A DNA stretch of 64,000 bases from F23-B02 sp963633225 (GCA_963633225.1 CAVGXR010000051.1:105802-169801); one strand, 5' to 3'; counted from the first letter of the stretch, positions 43,645-51,712 are shown. A program made the numbers and translations. Notes: generated from the sequence alone by a model not told the origin.

Positions 43645-44800
43645 CTTCGCCGCCCTCCGCGGACTCCTCGCTCTCCTCTGCGTCTTCAGGATAGAGGTCT
43701 GGATCGTCCATTTCATCGTACTCGGCGGAATAGGAGCTGTAGTCGCCGAACTGACCTGAGTACTCGCTCTTGTGCATGATGTGGATATCCTCGGGCTCGA
43801 GGCGTATGCCGATATACGAGCCTACCTCGTAGAAATCGGTCGTCTGAATGAGCCATTTGAAGCCCTTGAAATCAACTATGGTATCATAATGCACACCCTT
43901 GAAGGTGACGGCTGTGACCGTTCCGCAGAGGTGGCCGTCGTCGGGAGCGACAATGTCGATATCCTCGGGACGGATGACGACATCCACAGGCTCGTTCTTT
44001 TCAAAGCCGAAGTCAACGCACTTGAACTTGCGTCCGAAGAATTTGACCAGTCTGTCCTCAAGCATAACGCCGTCAAGGATATTGCTCTCGCCGATGAAAT
44101 CCGCAACGAAGGCGTTTTTCGGCTCGTTATAAATATCCTCGGGCGTACCGATCTGCTGGATGCGTCCCTTGTCCATGACAACAACTGTGTCGGACATGGA
44201 AAGCGCCTCCTCCTGATCGTGGGTTACATATATAAAAGTGATGCCCATCGCCTGCTGGATGCGCTTGAGCTCGTTCTGCATATCCTTGCGCAGACGCAGA
44301 TCGAGAGCTCCGAGCGGTTCGTCCAGAAGCAAAACCTTGGGGCGGTTTACGAGCGCACGGGCGATTGCCACGCGCTGCTGCTGGCCGCCGGAGAGCTGCG
44401 ATACTCTGCGGTTTTCAAAGCCCTTGAGACTTACGATCTCAAGCATTTCCGTGACGCGCTCGTCGATCTCCTCCTCCGGCAGCTTTGCAAGGCGCAGGCC
44501 GAAGGCCACGTTTTCATACACGTCAAGATGCGGGAACAGCGCGTACTTCTGAAAAACCGTGTTGACCTTACGCTTGTGAGGCGGGACATCATTGATCCTC
44601 ACGCCGTCAAAAAGCACATCGCCGCCTGTGGGCTTAATAAAACCGCCGATTATTCTGAGAGTGGTGGTCTTGCCGCAGCCGGAGGGACCTAAGAGCGTGA
44701 GAAATTCCTTGTCGTTAAAATAAAGGTTAATATCGTCTAAAACGATCTCGTCGTCAAACGCCATTTGACAATTCACAAGGCGAATGAGTTCTTTGGACAT
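43634..44800 (-). CDS. potA: Spermidine/putrescine ABC ATPase
   Basis: 388 residues. Walker A GPSGCGKTT, signature LSGGQQQRVAIARAL, Walker B VLLLDEPLGALD, H-loop THDQEEAL, then a C-terminal TOBE domain and an unusual Asp/Glu/Ser-rich tail of about 40 residues that is not part of the normal PotA fold. First gene of potABCD; ATG behind GGGGGAGG. Confidence 0.95.
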   Translation of the reverse strand: MSKELIRLVNCQMAFDDEIVLDDINLYFNDKEFLTLLGPSGCGKTTTLRIIGGFIKPTGGDVLFDGVRINDVPPHKRKVNTVFQKYALFPHLDVYENVAFGLRLAKLPEEEIDERVTEMLEIVSLKGFENRRVSQLSGGQQQRVAIARALVNRPKVLLLDEPLGALDLRLRKDMQNELKRIQQAMGITFIYVTHDQEEALSMSDTVVVMDKGRIQQIGTPEDIYNEPKNAFVADFIGESNILDGVMLEDRLVKFFGRKFKCVDFGFEKNEPVDVVIRPEDIDIVAPDDGHLCGTVTAVTFKGVHYDTIVDFKGFKWLIQTTDFYEVGSYIGIRLEPEDIHIMHKSEYSGQFGDYSSYSAEYDEMDDPDLYPEDAEESEESAEGGEDEE

Positions 44801-44832
44801 TTATCCTCCCCCATTTCATAAAAATATATGAG

Positions 44833-44868
44833 AAAGGACACCTCGGACCTGCGTCCGGAGTGCCCTTT
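44833..44868 (-). terminator. Hairpin in the potA leader, possible attenuator and rlu terminator
   Basis: An imperfect long stem AAAGG-CAC-TCCGGAC/GTCCGA-GTG-CCTTT with loop GCAG, followed by T-rich sequence on the minus strand. It lies downstream of both the pseudouridine synthase stop and the predicted pot promoter. Confidence 0.65.
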
Positions 44869-44879
44869 GCATCGTGAAC

Positions 44880-44908
44880 AATATACATAATATATCCCGC
44901 AAAGTCAA
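44880..44908 (-). promoter_or_regulatory. Promoter of the potABCD operon
   Basis: Minus-strand TTGACT (44903-44908), 17-bp spacer, TATATT (44880-44885). The hairpin at 44833-44868 would be the first structure in the transcript. Confidence 0.65.
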
Positions 44909-44937
44909 CAACTTTCCGCATTTTTTGCGAGATTTTT

Positions 44938-45915
44938 TTAAATGCCGTCAAGACAGGTGACGCCAAAGTATTTTTCTGCAAATTCAACGCCTTCGACGGT
45001 GAAGCTTTTGCCCCTGAGATACTCGAGGATACCCGCGTCGGTAGGAAAGGAAAACTCTATCTTATACGAATAGAGCGCCTGCCCTTTTTCACTGAAATTT
45101 TTATTGAAGCGCTCACTGCCGTACTTCCCGTCTCCGAGCAGCGGGAGCCCTGCGTGAGCCATCTGAGCGCGTATCTGATGTGTGCGCCCCGTGAGCAGCC
45201 TGCACTCCATAAGTGAGAGCGCGCCTGAGCTTTTTATGAGCCTGTACTCCGTGACAGCGGTCTTGGCACCGGGCTCAGGACGGTTTTTTACATAGACCTG
45301 ATTTTTCGCAGCGTCCTTGAAAAGATAATTTTCAAGTCTGCCGCATGGCTGCGAGGGTCTGCCCTGCACAGCGCAGAGATAGTATTTTTCTATCTCCCTG
45401 CCGCGTATCTTGTCATTGAGTATCCGCAGCGCCTCAGCGTTTTTAGCGGCGATGACTATGCCGCCGGTGTTTCGGTCAATGCGGTTGCACAGTGCCGGAG
45501 CAAAGGAGTTCTCAGCTTTTGGATCCCACTCACCCTTCTGCGCAAGATAGGCCTGAATATTCGCAATGAGCGTATTATAATCCCACGCGCCCGCGCTGTG
45601 GCACAGAACACCGGGCTTTTTGTCGGCAAGCAGGATATTTTCATCCTCATAAACAATATTTATCCGCGGCTTTCCCACCTTGAGGTAGGCGTTTTCCTCA
45701 CGCGGCTTTTCAAAAAACTCATCGTTTATGTACAGACTGAGCACGTCGCCCTCGTTAAGGCGCGTATCGCGCTTTGCGCCCTTGCCGTTTAATTTTATGC
45801 GCTTTATCCTTATGTACTTTTGCAGCAGCGTTTCCGGCAGCAGCGGCACGGCCTTGCCTACAAAGCGGTCGAGCCGCTGACCTGCGTCGTTTCGCCTTAC
45901 GGTCAGCTCTTTCAT
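44938..45915 (-). CDS. RluA/RluC-family pseudouridine synthase
   Basis: 325 residues. An N-terminal S4 RNA-binding domain ('RRNDAGQRLDRFVGKAVPLL', to about 75) precedes the catalytic domain with the motif 'NRIDRNTGGIVIAAK', whose Asp is the nucleophile, and 'LLTGRTHQIRAQMAHAGLPLLGDGKYG'. It converts uridine to pseudouridine, probably in 23S rRNA. The ATG has no ribosome site and begins within a base or two of the predicted transcription start (promoter at 45923-45952), suggesting leaderless translation. Confidence 0.93.
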   Translation of the reverse strand: MKELTVRRNDAGQRLDRFVGKAVPLLPETLLQKYIRIKRIKLNGKGAKRDTRLNEGDVLSLYINDEFFEKPREENAYLKVGKPRINIVYEDENILLADKKPGVLCHSAGAWDYNTLIANIQAYLAQKGEWDPKAENSFAPALCNRIDRNTGGIVIAAKNAEALRILNDKIRGREIEKYYLCAVQGRPSQPCGRLENYLFKDAAKNQVYVKNRPEPGAKTAVTEYRLIKSSGALSLMECRLLTGRTHQIRAQMAHAGLPLLGDGKYGSERFNKNFSEKGQALYSYKIEFSFPTDAGILEYLRGKSFTVEGVEFAEKYFGVTCLDGI

Positions 45916-45922
45916 ACGCGAT

Positions 45923-45952
45923 ATTATACACGCCGGAGGATAAAAAAATCAA
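45923..45952 (-). promoter_or_regulatory. Promoter of the pseudouridine synthase gene
   Basis: Minus-strand TTGATT (45947-45952), 18-bp spacer, perfect TATAAT (45923-45928). The -10 ends only 7 bp before the ATG; the -35 overlaps the base of the preceding terminator stem. Confidence 0.6.
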
Positions 45953-45972
45953 GTCCCCGAATCGGGGACTTG
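45950..45972 (-). terminator. Terminator of the 27-residue peptide gene
   Basis: 9-bp perfect stem CAAGTCCCC/GGGGACTTG, loop of 5, then a minus-strand T-run (complement of 45942-45949). Confidence 0.88.
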
Positions 45973-45992
45973 AAACTATATTCTACACTCAA

Positions 45993-46076
45993 TTAAGCCT
46001 TCTGCATTCCCTTGACGGTCATCATGATCATGCCGGCGAGATATGCTGCTCCGAAAATACCGATACCTGTTAACAT
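45993..46076 (-). CDS. 27-residue hydrophobic peptide gene
   Basis: ATG at 46076 stands 9 nt after AAAGGAG; the TAA is at 45993-45995. The product begins MLTGIGIFGAAYLAGMIMM and ends TVKGMQKA: one short membrane helix with a basic tail. It has its own promoter (46133-46160) and a strong terminator (45950-45972), so it is a complete transcription unit and not a chance frame. It could be a small membrane protein modulating a larger partner or a toxin-like peptide; no family is recognised. Confidence 0.72.
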   Translation of the reverse strand: MLTGIGIFGAAYLAGMIMMTVKGMQKA

Positions 46077-46132
46077 AGCTGTGCGCTCCTTTCAAATTCA
46101 GGCCTTGAGTTTATTTCCTCTTTGTGATTTTC

Positions 46133-46160
46133 ATTATAGTCATCTCGCCGAGAAAATCAA
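46133..46160 (-). promoter_or_regulatory. Promoter of the 27-residue peptide gene
   Basis: Minus-strand TTGATT (46155-46160), 16-bp spacer, perfect TATAAT (46133-46138); leader about 50 nt. A GCGTTTTT/AAAAACGC hairpin lies directly upstream at about 46161-46179. Confidence 0.65.
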
Positions 46161-46194
46161 GCGTTTTTCATAAAAACGCATTTCGCTTTTTGTG

Positions 46195-46440
46195 AAAGTT
46201 GCACAATATTTTGCGTTTTGCAGAATCATTTTGAAAACTTGCAGAATGGCTTTGTCAAAGTTTTTGCAGTTTGCATAATGCAAAGCTTCATTATTCGTTC
46301 TGCATCTCATCAGAGCTCAAAAAGCTCGATTTTTGCAAGTTTGCAGACTGCGAAGCTGCAAAAACGCTGTATTCTGCAAGCAAGGGCTTGCAGCCGTCTG
46401 CGATTTTGCCCTGCAAAATATGCATTTTTGCGGCGCTCGG
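46195..46440. other. TGCA-rich intergenic stretch
   Basis: The gap 46161-46568 has no supported gene. Much of it is crowded with TTTTGCA, TTGCAG, CTGCAA and TGCAAA words, giving many overlapping small inverted repeats. It may be decayed or structured DNA; open frames across it have no ribosome site. Confidence 0.5.
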
Positions 46441-46568
46441 AGAGCTCGGGCGCACGGTAACGGTCACAAAAAGCTCCCTCAGCATTAAGAAGTGTTAAGA
46501 ATTTCGTTAAAACAGCACAGCCGAGAATATTTTCTGCGCTAAAATGCGTGCGGTTTCGCGCAGAGTGC

Positions 46569-47255
46569 TTATTGCAGCTTGCACGAAGCGCCGCCCTGCG
46601 ATGCATTTTCCGGCTTTTTCAGCGAAAAGCCCGCCAATGCAGCGCCGAGCACGACATAGATCCATGGGTGATATATGTTCATATAATAGGAGAAGCCCGC
46701 ATATGACCATACAAAACCATATGTAGCGCTGAAAAATCCCAGTACAGCGAGCGATAACCCTATATAAGCTGCCACAGTGAACACTATTACTGCGATTTTC
46801 ACTATGTGAGTCCACTTCGACACTAATGGCTTGCCCTTGAAAGCAAGCAAGACCACATTCACTATAGTGTAGCCAAAAAGTATCCTTACCGTCGTTTTAA
46901 GTATCAGCTCTTCAATCGCAAGCGGCCAAACGATGAATGTCAAACATTTATATGCTGTAAACTCTCTGCGCAAATACAGTTCAAGCGCCCACAGCACCGC
47001 CGTCACGACAGCAAGGATAATGGCGCTTATTATACGGCGCTTGCGGTCATCGACGGGTCTGCCGTAGAAAACCGTGTTCGCGTCCGCATCCAGCACCTCG
47101 GCTATGCGCATGATCATATCAACGTCCGGGCGCGTTTTGCCCGTCTCGTAATTTGAAACGGTCTGCCGCGTCACGAACAGCCGCACGGCCAGTTCCTCCT
47201 GCGTAAGGCCCTTGCTCTCGCGCAGGTCGCGTATGTTCTTTCCTATGTCTCGCAT
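46569..47255 (-). CDS. XRE-family regulator with membrane domain
   Basis: 228 residues from the ATG at 47255 behind GAGGTG. An N-terminal Cro/CI helix-turn-helix (about 5-60: 'IRDLRESKGLTQEELAVRLFVTRQTVSNYETGKTRPD') is joined to four or five membrane helices. Such proteins are thought to sense membrane state or a membrane partner and to act on nearby genes; the target here is not evident. Confidence 0.9.
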   Translation of the reverse strand: MRDIGKNIRDLRESKGLTQEELAVRLFVTRQTVSNYETGKTRPDVDMIMRIAEVLDADANTVFYGRPVDDRKRRIISAIILAVVTAVLWALELYLRREFTAYKCLTFIVWPLAIEELILKTTVRILFGYTIVNVVLLAFKGKPLVSKWTHIVKIAVIVFTVAAYIGLSLAVLGFFSATYGFVWSYAGFSYYMNIYHPWIYVVLGAALAGFSLKKPENASQGGASCKLQ

Positions 47256-47324
47256 GTCATCACCTCGGTCTAAACGTAGCATAAGCGCACAGATTTGTCA
47301 CGCAAGAATGCTTTTACATATTAA

Positions 47325-47360
47325 AAATAAGCTCCTCAGGATGTCCTAAGAAGCTTATTT
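47325..47360 (-). terminator. Terminator of the AGCS symporter gene
   Basis: Long stem AAATAAGCT.CT.AGGA / TCCT.AG.AGCTTATTT with T-rich end on the minus strand. Confidence 0.85.
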
Positions 47361-47385
47361 GATATATTGACTATTTAGCAGCCTG

Positions 47386-48804
47386 TTACTTTTTCTTATT
47401 TTCGAGCGTTTCGCTGCTGCCGGCCTTGGCGCTGGCTGCAACCAGACCGCTGAGTGCGAGCAGTGCGATAACGTTCGGGATGACCATGAGCTGGTTGAAC
47501 ATATCGGTCAGCTCCCAGACGAGGTCATTGGACAGCAGCGAGCCGAGGAACACGAAGGCAACCGCTATGATCGAGTACGGCAGAACGGCCTTCTTACCGA
47601 AGAGATACTCGATGTTGATGCGTCCGAAGAGGTTCCAGCCGATGATAGTGGTGAATGCGAAGAACAGCAGGCAGATAGCTACGAATGCGCTGCCGAGGCT
47701 CTCGCCGAACACGCTGCCGAAGGCAAGCTGTGCAAGGTTTGTCTTTGCGATGCCAAGCTCAGCAAGCGTATCGGAGGTGGTCATAACGCCTGCAAGCACG
47801 CCGTCGCCTGTGTACAGGGTCGAGATAACGACAAGGGCCGTCATGGTCAGGACGATGAAGGTGTCGATAAACACGCCGATCATTGCGACAACACCCTGCT
47901 CGTGGGGGCACTTGACCTTTGCCTGAGCGTGTGCGTGAGGAGTCGAGCCCATACCGGCTTCGTTGGAGAACAGGCCGCGCTTAACGCCCTGCGAGATAGC
48001 CTGCTTTATCGCAAAGCCCAGAGAGCCGCCGATGACCGCGGTCGGGTCGAATGCGTAGCTGAAGATGAGGCCGAAGGTCTCGGGAATGTACTTTGCGCGG
48101 CATACAAGAACTACGAGGCCGCCGAGGACATACAGGCAGGCCATGAGAGGTACTATTTTCTCCGCAACTGCCGCGACGCGGCTGGCGCCGCCAATAAAGA
48201 TGATCGCGCAGATGACTGCGATGACAGCACCCACGATCCATGACGGGATGCCGAAGGCGTTCTGGCAGCTCTCACCGATGGAGTTGGACTGTACCATTGC
48301 GCCCATGAAGCCGAGCGCAAGGATGATGGCTACCGCGAAGAAGCCGGCCATAAATTTGCCGAATGCATTGTTGAATGCTTTCTTGATATAGTAAACAGGG
48401 CCGCCGGCAACGGTTCCGTCGGGATTGACGATACGGGTCTTCTGTGCGAGGACAGCCTCGGCATAGATGGTGCTCATGCCGAAGAAGGCTATGACCCACA
48501 TCCAGAAGATAGCGCCCGGGCCGCCGATGAGGATCGCGCCGGACGCGCCGACGATGTTGCCGGTGCCGACCTGCGCTGCTATTGCCGTTGCAAGCGCCTG
48601 AAACGAGCTCATGCCGCCCTCATGCTTGCCGCCGTGCAGCGAGAAGTTGCCGAAAACCTTACGCCAGCCCTCGCCGAAGCAGCGGACCTGAACGAACTTT
48701 GTCCTGATGCTGAAATACAGGCCGCAGCCGACCAGCAGGATTATCAGAATATAATCCGAGAGATAAAGGTTCACGGTCTGAACGATTTTTAGTACTGCAT
48801 CCAT
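47386..48804 (-). CDS. AGCS-family Na+:alanine/glycine symporter
   Basis: 472 residues; ATG behind AAGGAGG. About eleven membrane helices. The family motifs are clear: 'QALATAIAAQVGTGNIVGASGAILIGGPGAIFWMWVIAFFGMSTIYAE' and 'GLFSNEAGMGSTPHAHA'. It imports alanine or glycine with Na+. The glycine riboswitch just upstream points to glycine as a substrate or signal. Confidence 0.96.
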   Translation of the reverse strand: MDAVLKIVQTVNLYLSDYILIILLVGCGLYFSIRTKFVQVRCFGEGWRKVFGNFSLHGGKHEGGMSSFQALATAIAAQVGTGNIVGASGAILIGGPGAIFWMWVIAFFGMSTIYAEAVLAQKTRIVNPDGTVAGGPVYYIKKAFNNAFGKFMAGFFAVAIILALGFMGAMVQSNSIGESCQNAFGIPSWIVGAVIAVICAIIFIGGASRVAAVAEKIVPLMACLYVLGGLVVLVCRAKYIPETFGLIFSYAFDPTAVIGGSLGFAIKQAISQGVKRGLFSNEAGMGSTPHAHAQAKVKCPHEQGVVAMIGVFIDTFIVLTMTALVVISTLYTGDGVLAGVMTTSDTLAELGIAKTNLAQLAFGSVFGESLGSAFVAICLLFFAFTTIIGWNLFGRINIEYLFGKKAVLPYSIIAVAFVFLGSLLSNDLVWELTDMFNQLMVIPNVIALLALSGLVAASAKAGSSETLENKKK

Positions 48805-48841
48805 TTTCTTTGTTTCCTCCTTGTTTTTTGCAACAAAAAAA

Positions 48842-48861
48842 CTGCTGAGTCAAATCAGCAG
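48842..48861 (-). terminator. Riboswitch expression-platform terminator
   Basis: 7-bp stem CTGCTGA/TCAGCAG, loop of 6, followed on the minus strand by seven T, between the aptamer and the symporter start. Confidence 0.85.
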
Positions 48862-48907
48862 CTCCGGAGACATATTAGAAAACATATTGATCTTAATTTA
48901 TGCTTTC

Positions 48908-48980
48908 CTCTGTCCTTTTGCCTGAGAGATTCGACGCACCGCGCCTTACACCTTCGGCACCCTTTCGGGATTCTCCAGAG
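48908..48980 (-). ncRNA. Glycine riboswitch aptamer
   Basis: On the minus strand the P1 arm CTCTG (48976-48980) pairs with CAGAG (48908-48912). Between lie the conserved glycine-aptamer features GCCGAAGG and TCTCAGGCAAAAGGACAGAG. One complete aptamer is visible, so it is probably a singlet type. It precedes a terminator and the AGCS symporter. Confidence 0.9.
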
Positions 48981-49036
48981 CATCCTCCGCCCCCAGTCTC
49001 TTGCGATCCTTGAGGTTTCACAGGATTTATGAACGT

Positions 49037-49065
49037 ATGTTAGCATACTGTTCACAGTATGTCAA
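49037..49065 (-). promoter_or_regulatory. Promoter of the riboswitch-AGCS transcript with dyad operator
   Basis: Minus-strand TTGACA (49060-49065), 17-bp spacer, TAACAT (49037-49042). The spacer is almost filled by CATACTGT-2-ACAGTATG (49044-49061), a perfect 8-bp dyad placed where a repressor would block polymerase. Confidence 0.65.
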
Positions 49066-49180
49066 CAACTTTAGCTCGTTAAATAATTATTTATCGTCAT
49101 GCACAATTAATAGATAGTTAACACAATCAAAGTTTACATATACTACAATGGATGGACTTCCGTGAAAGGACGGTTTTGAT

Positions 49181-50050
49181 ATGAAAAAAATAATTTCGCT
49201 TATTCTCTGCGTGCTCATGCTCGGCAGCTGCTTTGCTTTCGCAGACTCAGTGGAGGGCAGCCGCGCCGTGATAGGTGCGGATCTTGACGCGGACGAGGTA
49301 GCATATGTCTACAAGCAGTTCGGCATCTCGCAGGGCGATGTCAAGGAGCTGACGGTCACCAACGCCGAGGAGCGCGAGTACCTCAACGGTCTGGTCGATG
49401 AAAGCCTGATCGGTTCAAAGTCTATCTCCTGCGTGTATATCGAAGCTCTCTCCGAGGGCAAGGGTCTTGATGTTACGGTCAAAAACATCACTTGGTGTAC
49501 GCCGGACATGTACATGAACGCAATGGTCACTGCCGGCATCACCGACGCGAACGTGAAGATCGTCGCCCCCTTCGAGGTCTCCGGCACGGCGGCGCTCACG
49601 GGAATATACAAGGCCTATGAGGACATAAGCGGCAAAAAGCTCGATGAGGACGCAAAGCTCGTCGGCACGCAGGAGCTCACTGTCACGGCAGAGCTGGCCG
49701 AGGAGATCGGCAGCACGGATTCCGCCGCGATAGTCAACCAGCTCAAGCTGATCCTCGATGAGACAAAGAACATGAGCGACGACGAGCTGCGCGAGCAGAT
49801 CAAGAAGATCGCCGAGGAGTACGACGTGACCCTCAGCGACAGCCAGATCGACAGTCTCATCTCCCTGTGCCGCTCGATGGAAAAGCTCGACACCGCTGCT
49901 CTCAAGGAAAAGGTCGAGCAGGTGCAGCAGTACCTCAAGGACATCGTTTCAAAGCAGGGCGAGATAAAGCAGTTTCTCTCCAATGTCGCCGAAACGGTAA
50001 CAGAGTTCGTCAATAAGGTCGTCGATTTCATCCGCAGCATATTCGGGTGA
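49181..50050 (+). CDS. Secreted DUF1002 protein
   Basis: 289 residues. Signal peptide (1-20), then the DUF1002 pattern: 'VIGADLDADEVAYVYKQFGI', 'VTNAEEREYLNGLV...IGSKSISCVYIEAL', 'GLDVTVKNITWCTPDMYMNAMVTAGI', 'PFEVSGTAALTGIYKAYE'. The last 100 residues are helical (KIAEEYDVTLSDSQIDSL...). The family is common in Firmicutes and has no known activity. A hairpin terminator follows. Confidence 0.92.
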   Translation: MKKIISLILCVLMLGSCFAFADSVEGSRAVIGADLDADEVAYVYKQFGISQGDVKELTVTNAEEREYLNGLVDESLIGSKSISCVYIEALSEGKGLDVTVKNITWCTPDMYMNAMVTAGITDANVKIVAPFEVSGTAALTGIYKAYEDISGKKLDEDAKLVGTQELTVTAELAEEIGSTDSAAIVNQLKLILDETKNMSDDELREQIKKIAEEYDVTLSDSQIDSLISLCRSMEKLDTAALKEKVEQVQQYLKDIVSKQGEIKQFLSNVAETVTEFVNKVVDFIRSIFG

Positions 50051-50069
50051 TGAAGCCGATGAAAAAGTT

Positions 50070-50096
50070 ATCCTCTGCGCGAAATGTGCAGAGGAT
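50070..50096. terminator. Terminator between DUF1002 gene and EamA gene
   Basis: 9-bp stem ATCCTCTGC/GCAGAGGAT and a T-run on the plus side; an A-run upstream allows some function for the convergent EamA gene. Confidence 0.85.
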
Positions 50097-50103
50097 TTTT
50101 CTT

Positions 50104-50988
50104 TTAAGCGTTTTTCCTTTTAAAGCTCATCTCGCTGACTATGGCCGAGCCTATGACCAGAACAGCGCCGAAGATACCGAAGGCTGTGAGCTTTTCGTTC
50201 AGCACTATTGACGAGAGAATGAGCGCAAACACGGGGTCAATGTAGCTCAAAACCGCAACAGACTGCGCCTTGAGCCCCTTCATCGAGCCGAAGTACAAAG
50301 CGTAGGCTATGCCGGTGTGCACAAGGCCGACGATAAGCACCATAGCAACGGCCAGCCCGTCAAGGCTTATATCCGAGAAGACCTCCGTCAAAAGCAGGTA
50401 CGGAATAAGGATGATGGCCGCGGAGACGAGCTGAATGATCGTCTTTTCGTAATCGTCGTCTATCTGAACCTTTTTGTTCATTATAACGACCGTTGCGTAA
50501 AGCGCGGCGGCGGCAAGGCCGTACAGTATGCCCTTCACGTCCTGCGCCTGAATGCCGCCTCCCTCCGTCATGCCGGAGACAAACACCATGCCCACGATAG
50601 CTGCCGCGGCACACAGCAGCTTCTTCAGGCTGAGTCTTTCTTTGAACACGAGCGGTGACAGCAGGATAACGATGGTCGGCTGCATGTAGTAGCACATCGT
50701 AGCCGTCGAAACGGCAGTGTAGTTGTACGCTTCAAAAAGGCACATCCAGTTCATACCCATGACAGCGCCCGTTACGGCAAGCAGAATCAGCTTTTTCCCT
50801 TCGATGCGGGCAAGCCTCCCTCCCCTTGCGAGCACGAAAAGCAGCAGGAACGCTCCGCCGAGCAGTCCGCGTGAGAGCGCAAGCATACCGGATGAAAGCG
50901 GTATGTATCTTCTGAATATCCCGATAGTGCCGAAGATGAGCATCGAGGATATTATCATCACATATGACTTTGAGCTGTTCTCTTTCAT
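50104..50988 (-). CDS. EamA-family (DMT) transporter
   Basis: 294 residues with ten membrane helices in two repeats of five, as in EamA/RhaT drug-metabolite exporters ('SSGMLALSRGLLGGAFLLLFV', 'STATMCYYMQPTIVILLSPLVFKERLSLKK', 'VLSYIDPVFALILSSIVLNEKLT'). Third gene after two SMR genes, 12 bp behind them; all three belong to the same superfamily. Substrate unknown. Confidence 0.92.
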   Translation of the reverse strand: MKENSSKSYVMIISSMLIFGTIGIFRRYIPLSSGMLALSRGLLGGAFLLLFVLARGGRLARIEGKKLILLAVTGAVMGMNWMCLFEAYNYTAVSTATMCYYMQPTIVILLSPLVFKERLSLKKLLCAAAAIVGMVFVSGMTEGGGIQAQDVKGILYGLAAAALYATVVIMNKKVQIDDDYEKTIIQLVSAAIILIPYLLLTEVFSDISLDGLAVAMVLIVGLVHTGIAYALYFGSMKGLKAQSVAVLSYIDPVFALILSSIVLNEKLTAFGIFGAVLVIGSAIVSEMSFKRKNA

Positions 50989-51000
50989 TTTTATTTTCTC

Positions 51001-51312
51001 CTACGCAAGTCTCAGTCCGATAACGCCGATTAGCACGAGCGCCATGAAAACGAGCTTTTTGGGGCTGCTGCTCTCCTTGAATACGACTATGCCGAACAGG
51101 ACGTTAAACAGCGTTCCGAGCCCAGTCCACACGGCATAGGACACGCCGAGCGGCAGGGTCTTGACCGCTATCGACAGCAGACCGATGCTTGCAAACGAGC
51201 ACAGCGCCGTCAGGATCGTATATTTTACGTTTTTAAGGCCGTCGGACAGCTTCATGCACACCGTGAAGGCGAGCTCAAAGCAGCCGGCGATAACAAGGAC
51301 TATCCACATCAT
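51001..51312 (-). CDS. SMR transporter subunit (YkkD-like)
   Basis: 103 residues, four membrane helices, with the conserved Glu in 'AGCFELAFTVCMKLSDG' and 'LPLGVSYAVWTGLGTLFNVLFGI'. It resembles B. subtilis YkkD of the paired SMR YkkCD. Its start overlaps the stop of the other SMR gene (ATGA). A heteromeric exporter of guanidinium or small cations is likely; no guanidine riboswitch is seen. Confidence 0.88.
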   Translation of the reverse strand: MMWIVLVIAGCFELAFTVCMKLSDGLKNVKYTILTALCSFASIGLLSIAVKTLPLGVSYAVWTGLGTLFNVLFGIVVFKESSSPKKLVFMALVLIGVIGLRLA

Positions 51313-51656
51313 TTTGCGCTGTCCTCCTTATCGCAGAGCTTCAGGCCGAGTATACCGGCGATGAGCACGCCGAGTGATGCAAGCTTCAGCACACCTGCGC
51401 CCTCATGAAGAACGAGGATGCTTATCATTGTCGTTCCGACAACGCCGATGCCGGTGAACACGGCATAGCTGAGGCCTATGCCGAGCGTGTTTATGGCCTT
51501 TGCAAGCATGAAAAAGCTTACGACGAGTATGACGATCGTTATGACGCTCGGCCAGAGCACCGTAAAGCCGTGGCTGAGCTTCATGGTGTAGGCCCAGACG
51601 ATCTCCAGAAGCCCCGCAATTATGAGCAGCAGCCACGCTATATTTTTATCCTTCAT
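51309..51656 (-). CDS. SMR transporter subunit (YkkC-like)
   Basis: 115 residues, four membrane helices, conserved Glu in 'AGLLEIVWAYTMKLSHG' (with Trp and Lys as in the Gdx/YkkC group) and 'LGIGLSYAVFTGIGVVGTTMISILVLHEG'. First gene of the SMR-SMR-EamA operon; ATG 6 nt after GGAG. Confidence 0.88.
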   Translation of the reverse strand: MKDKNIAWLLLIIAGLLEIVWAYTMKLSHGFTVLWPSVITIVILVVSFFMLAKAINTLGIGLSYAVFTGIGVVGTTMISILVLHEGAGVLKLASLGVLIAGILGLKLCDKEDSAK

Positions 51657-51673
51657 ATTTTCTCCGATATTTA

Positions 51674-51708
51674 AAAGTCCGAAAGAAAATTTTGTTCTTC
51701 CGGGCTTT
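51674..51708 (-). terminator. Terminator of the nrdG-nrdD-trxB operon
   Basis: 14-bp stem with one mismatch (AAAGTCCGAAAGAA with TTCTTCCGGGCTTT), then TTTTAAATAT on the minus strand, 4 bp after the trxB stop. Confidence 0.8.
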
Positions 51709-51712
51709 GTAT

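Noticed and set aside
44754..44987. 77-codon minus frame between rlu and potA
   Set aside because: It spans the pot promoter and hairpin and overlaps potA; no ribosome site.
48855..49055. 66-codon minus frame upstream of the symporter
   Set aside because: The bases are explained by the glycine riboswitch, its terminator and promoter.
51657..51712. Guanidine (ykkC) riboswitch before the SMR pair
   Set aside because: The gap holds only the trxB terminator hairpin and a ribosome site.
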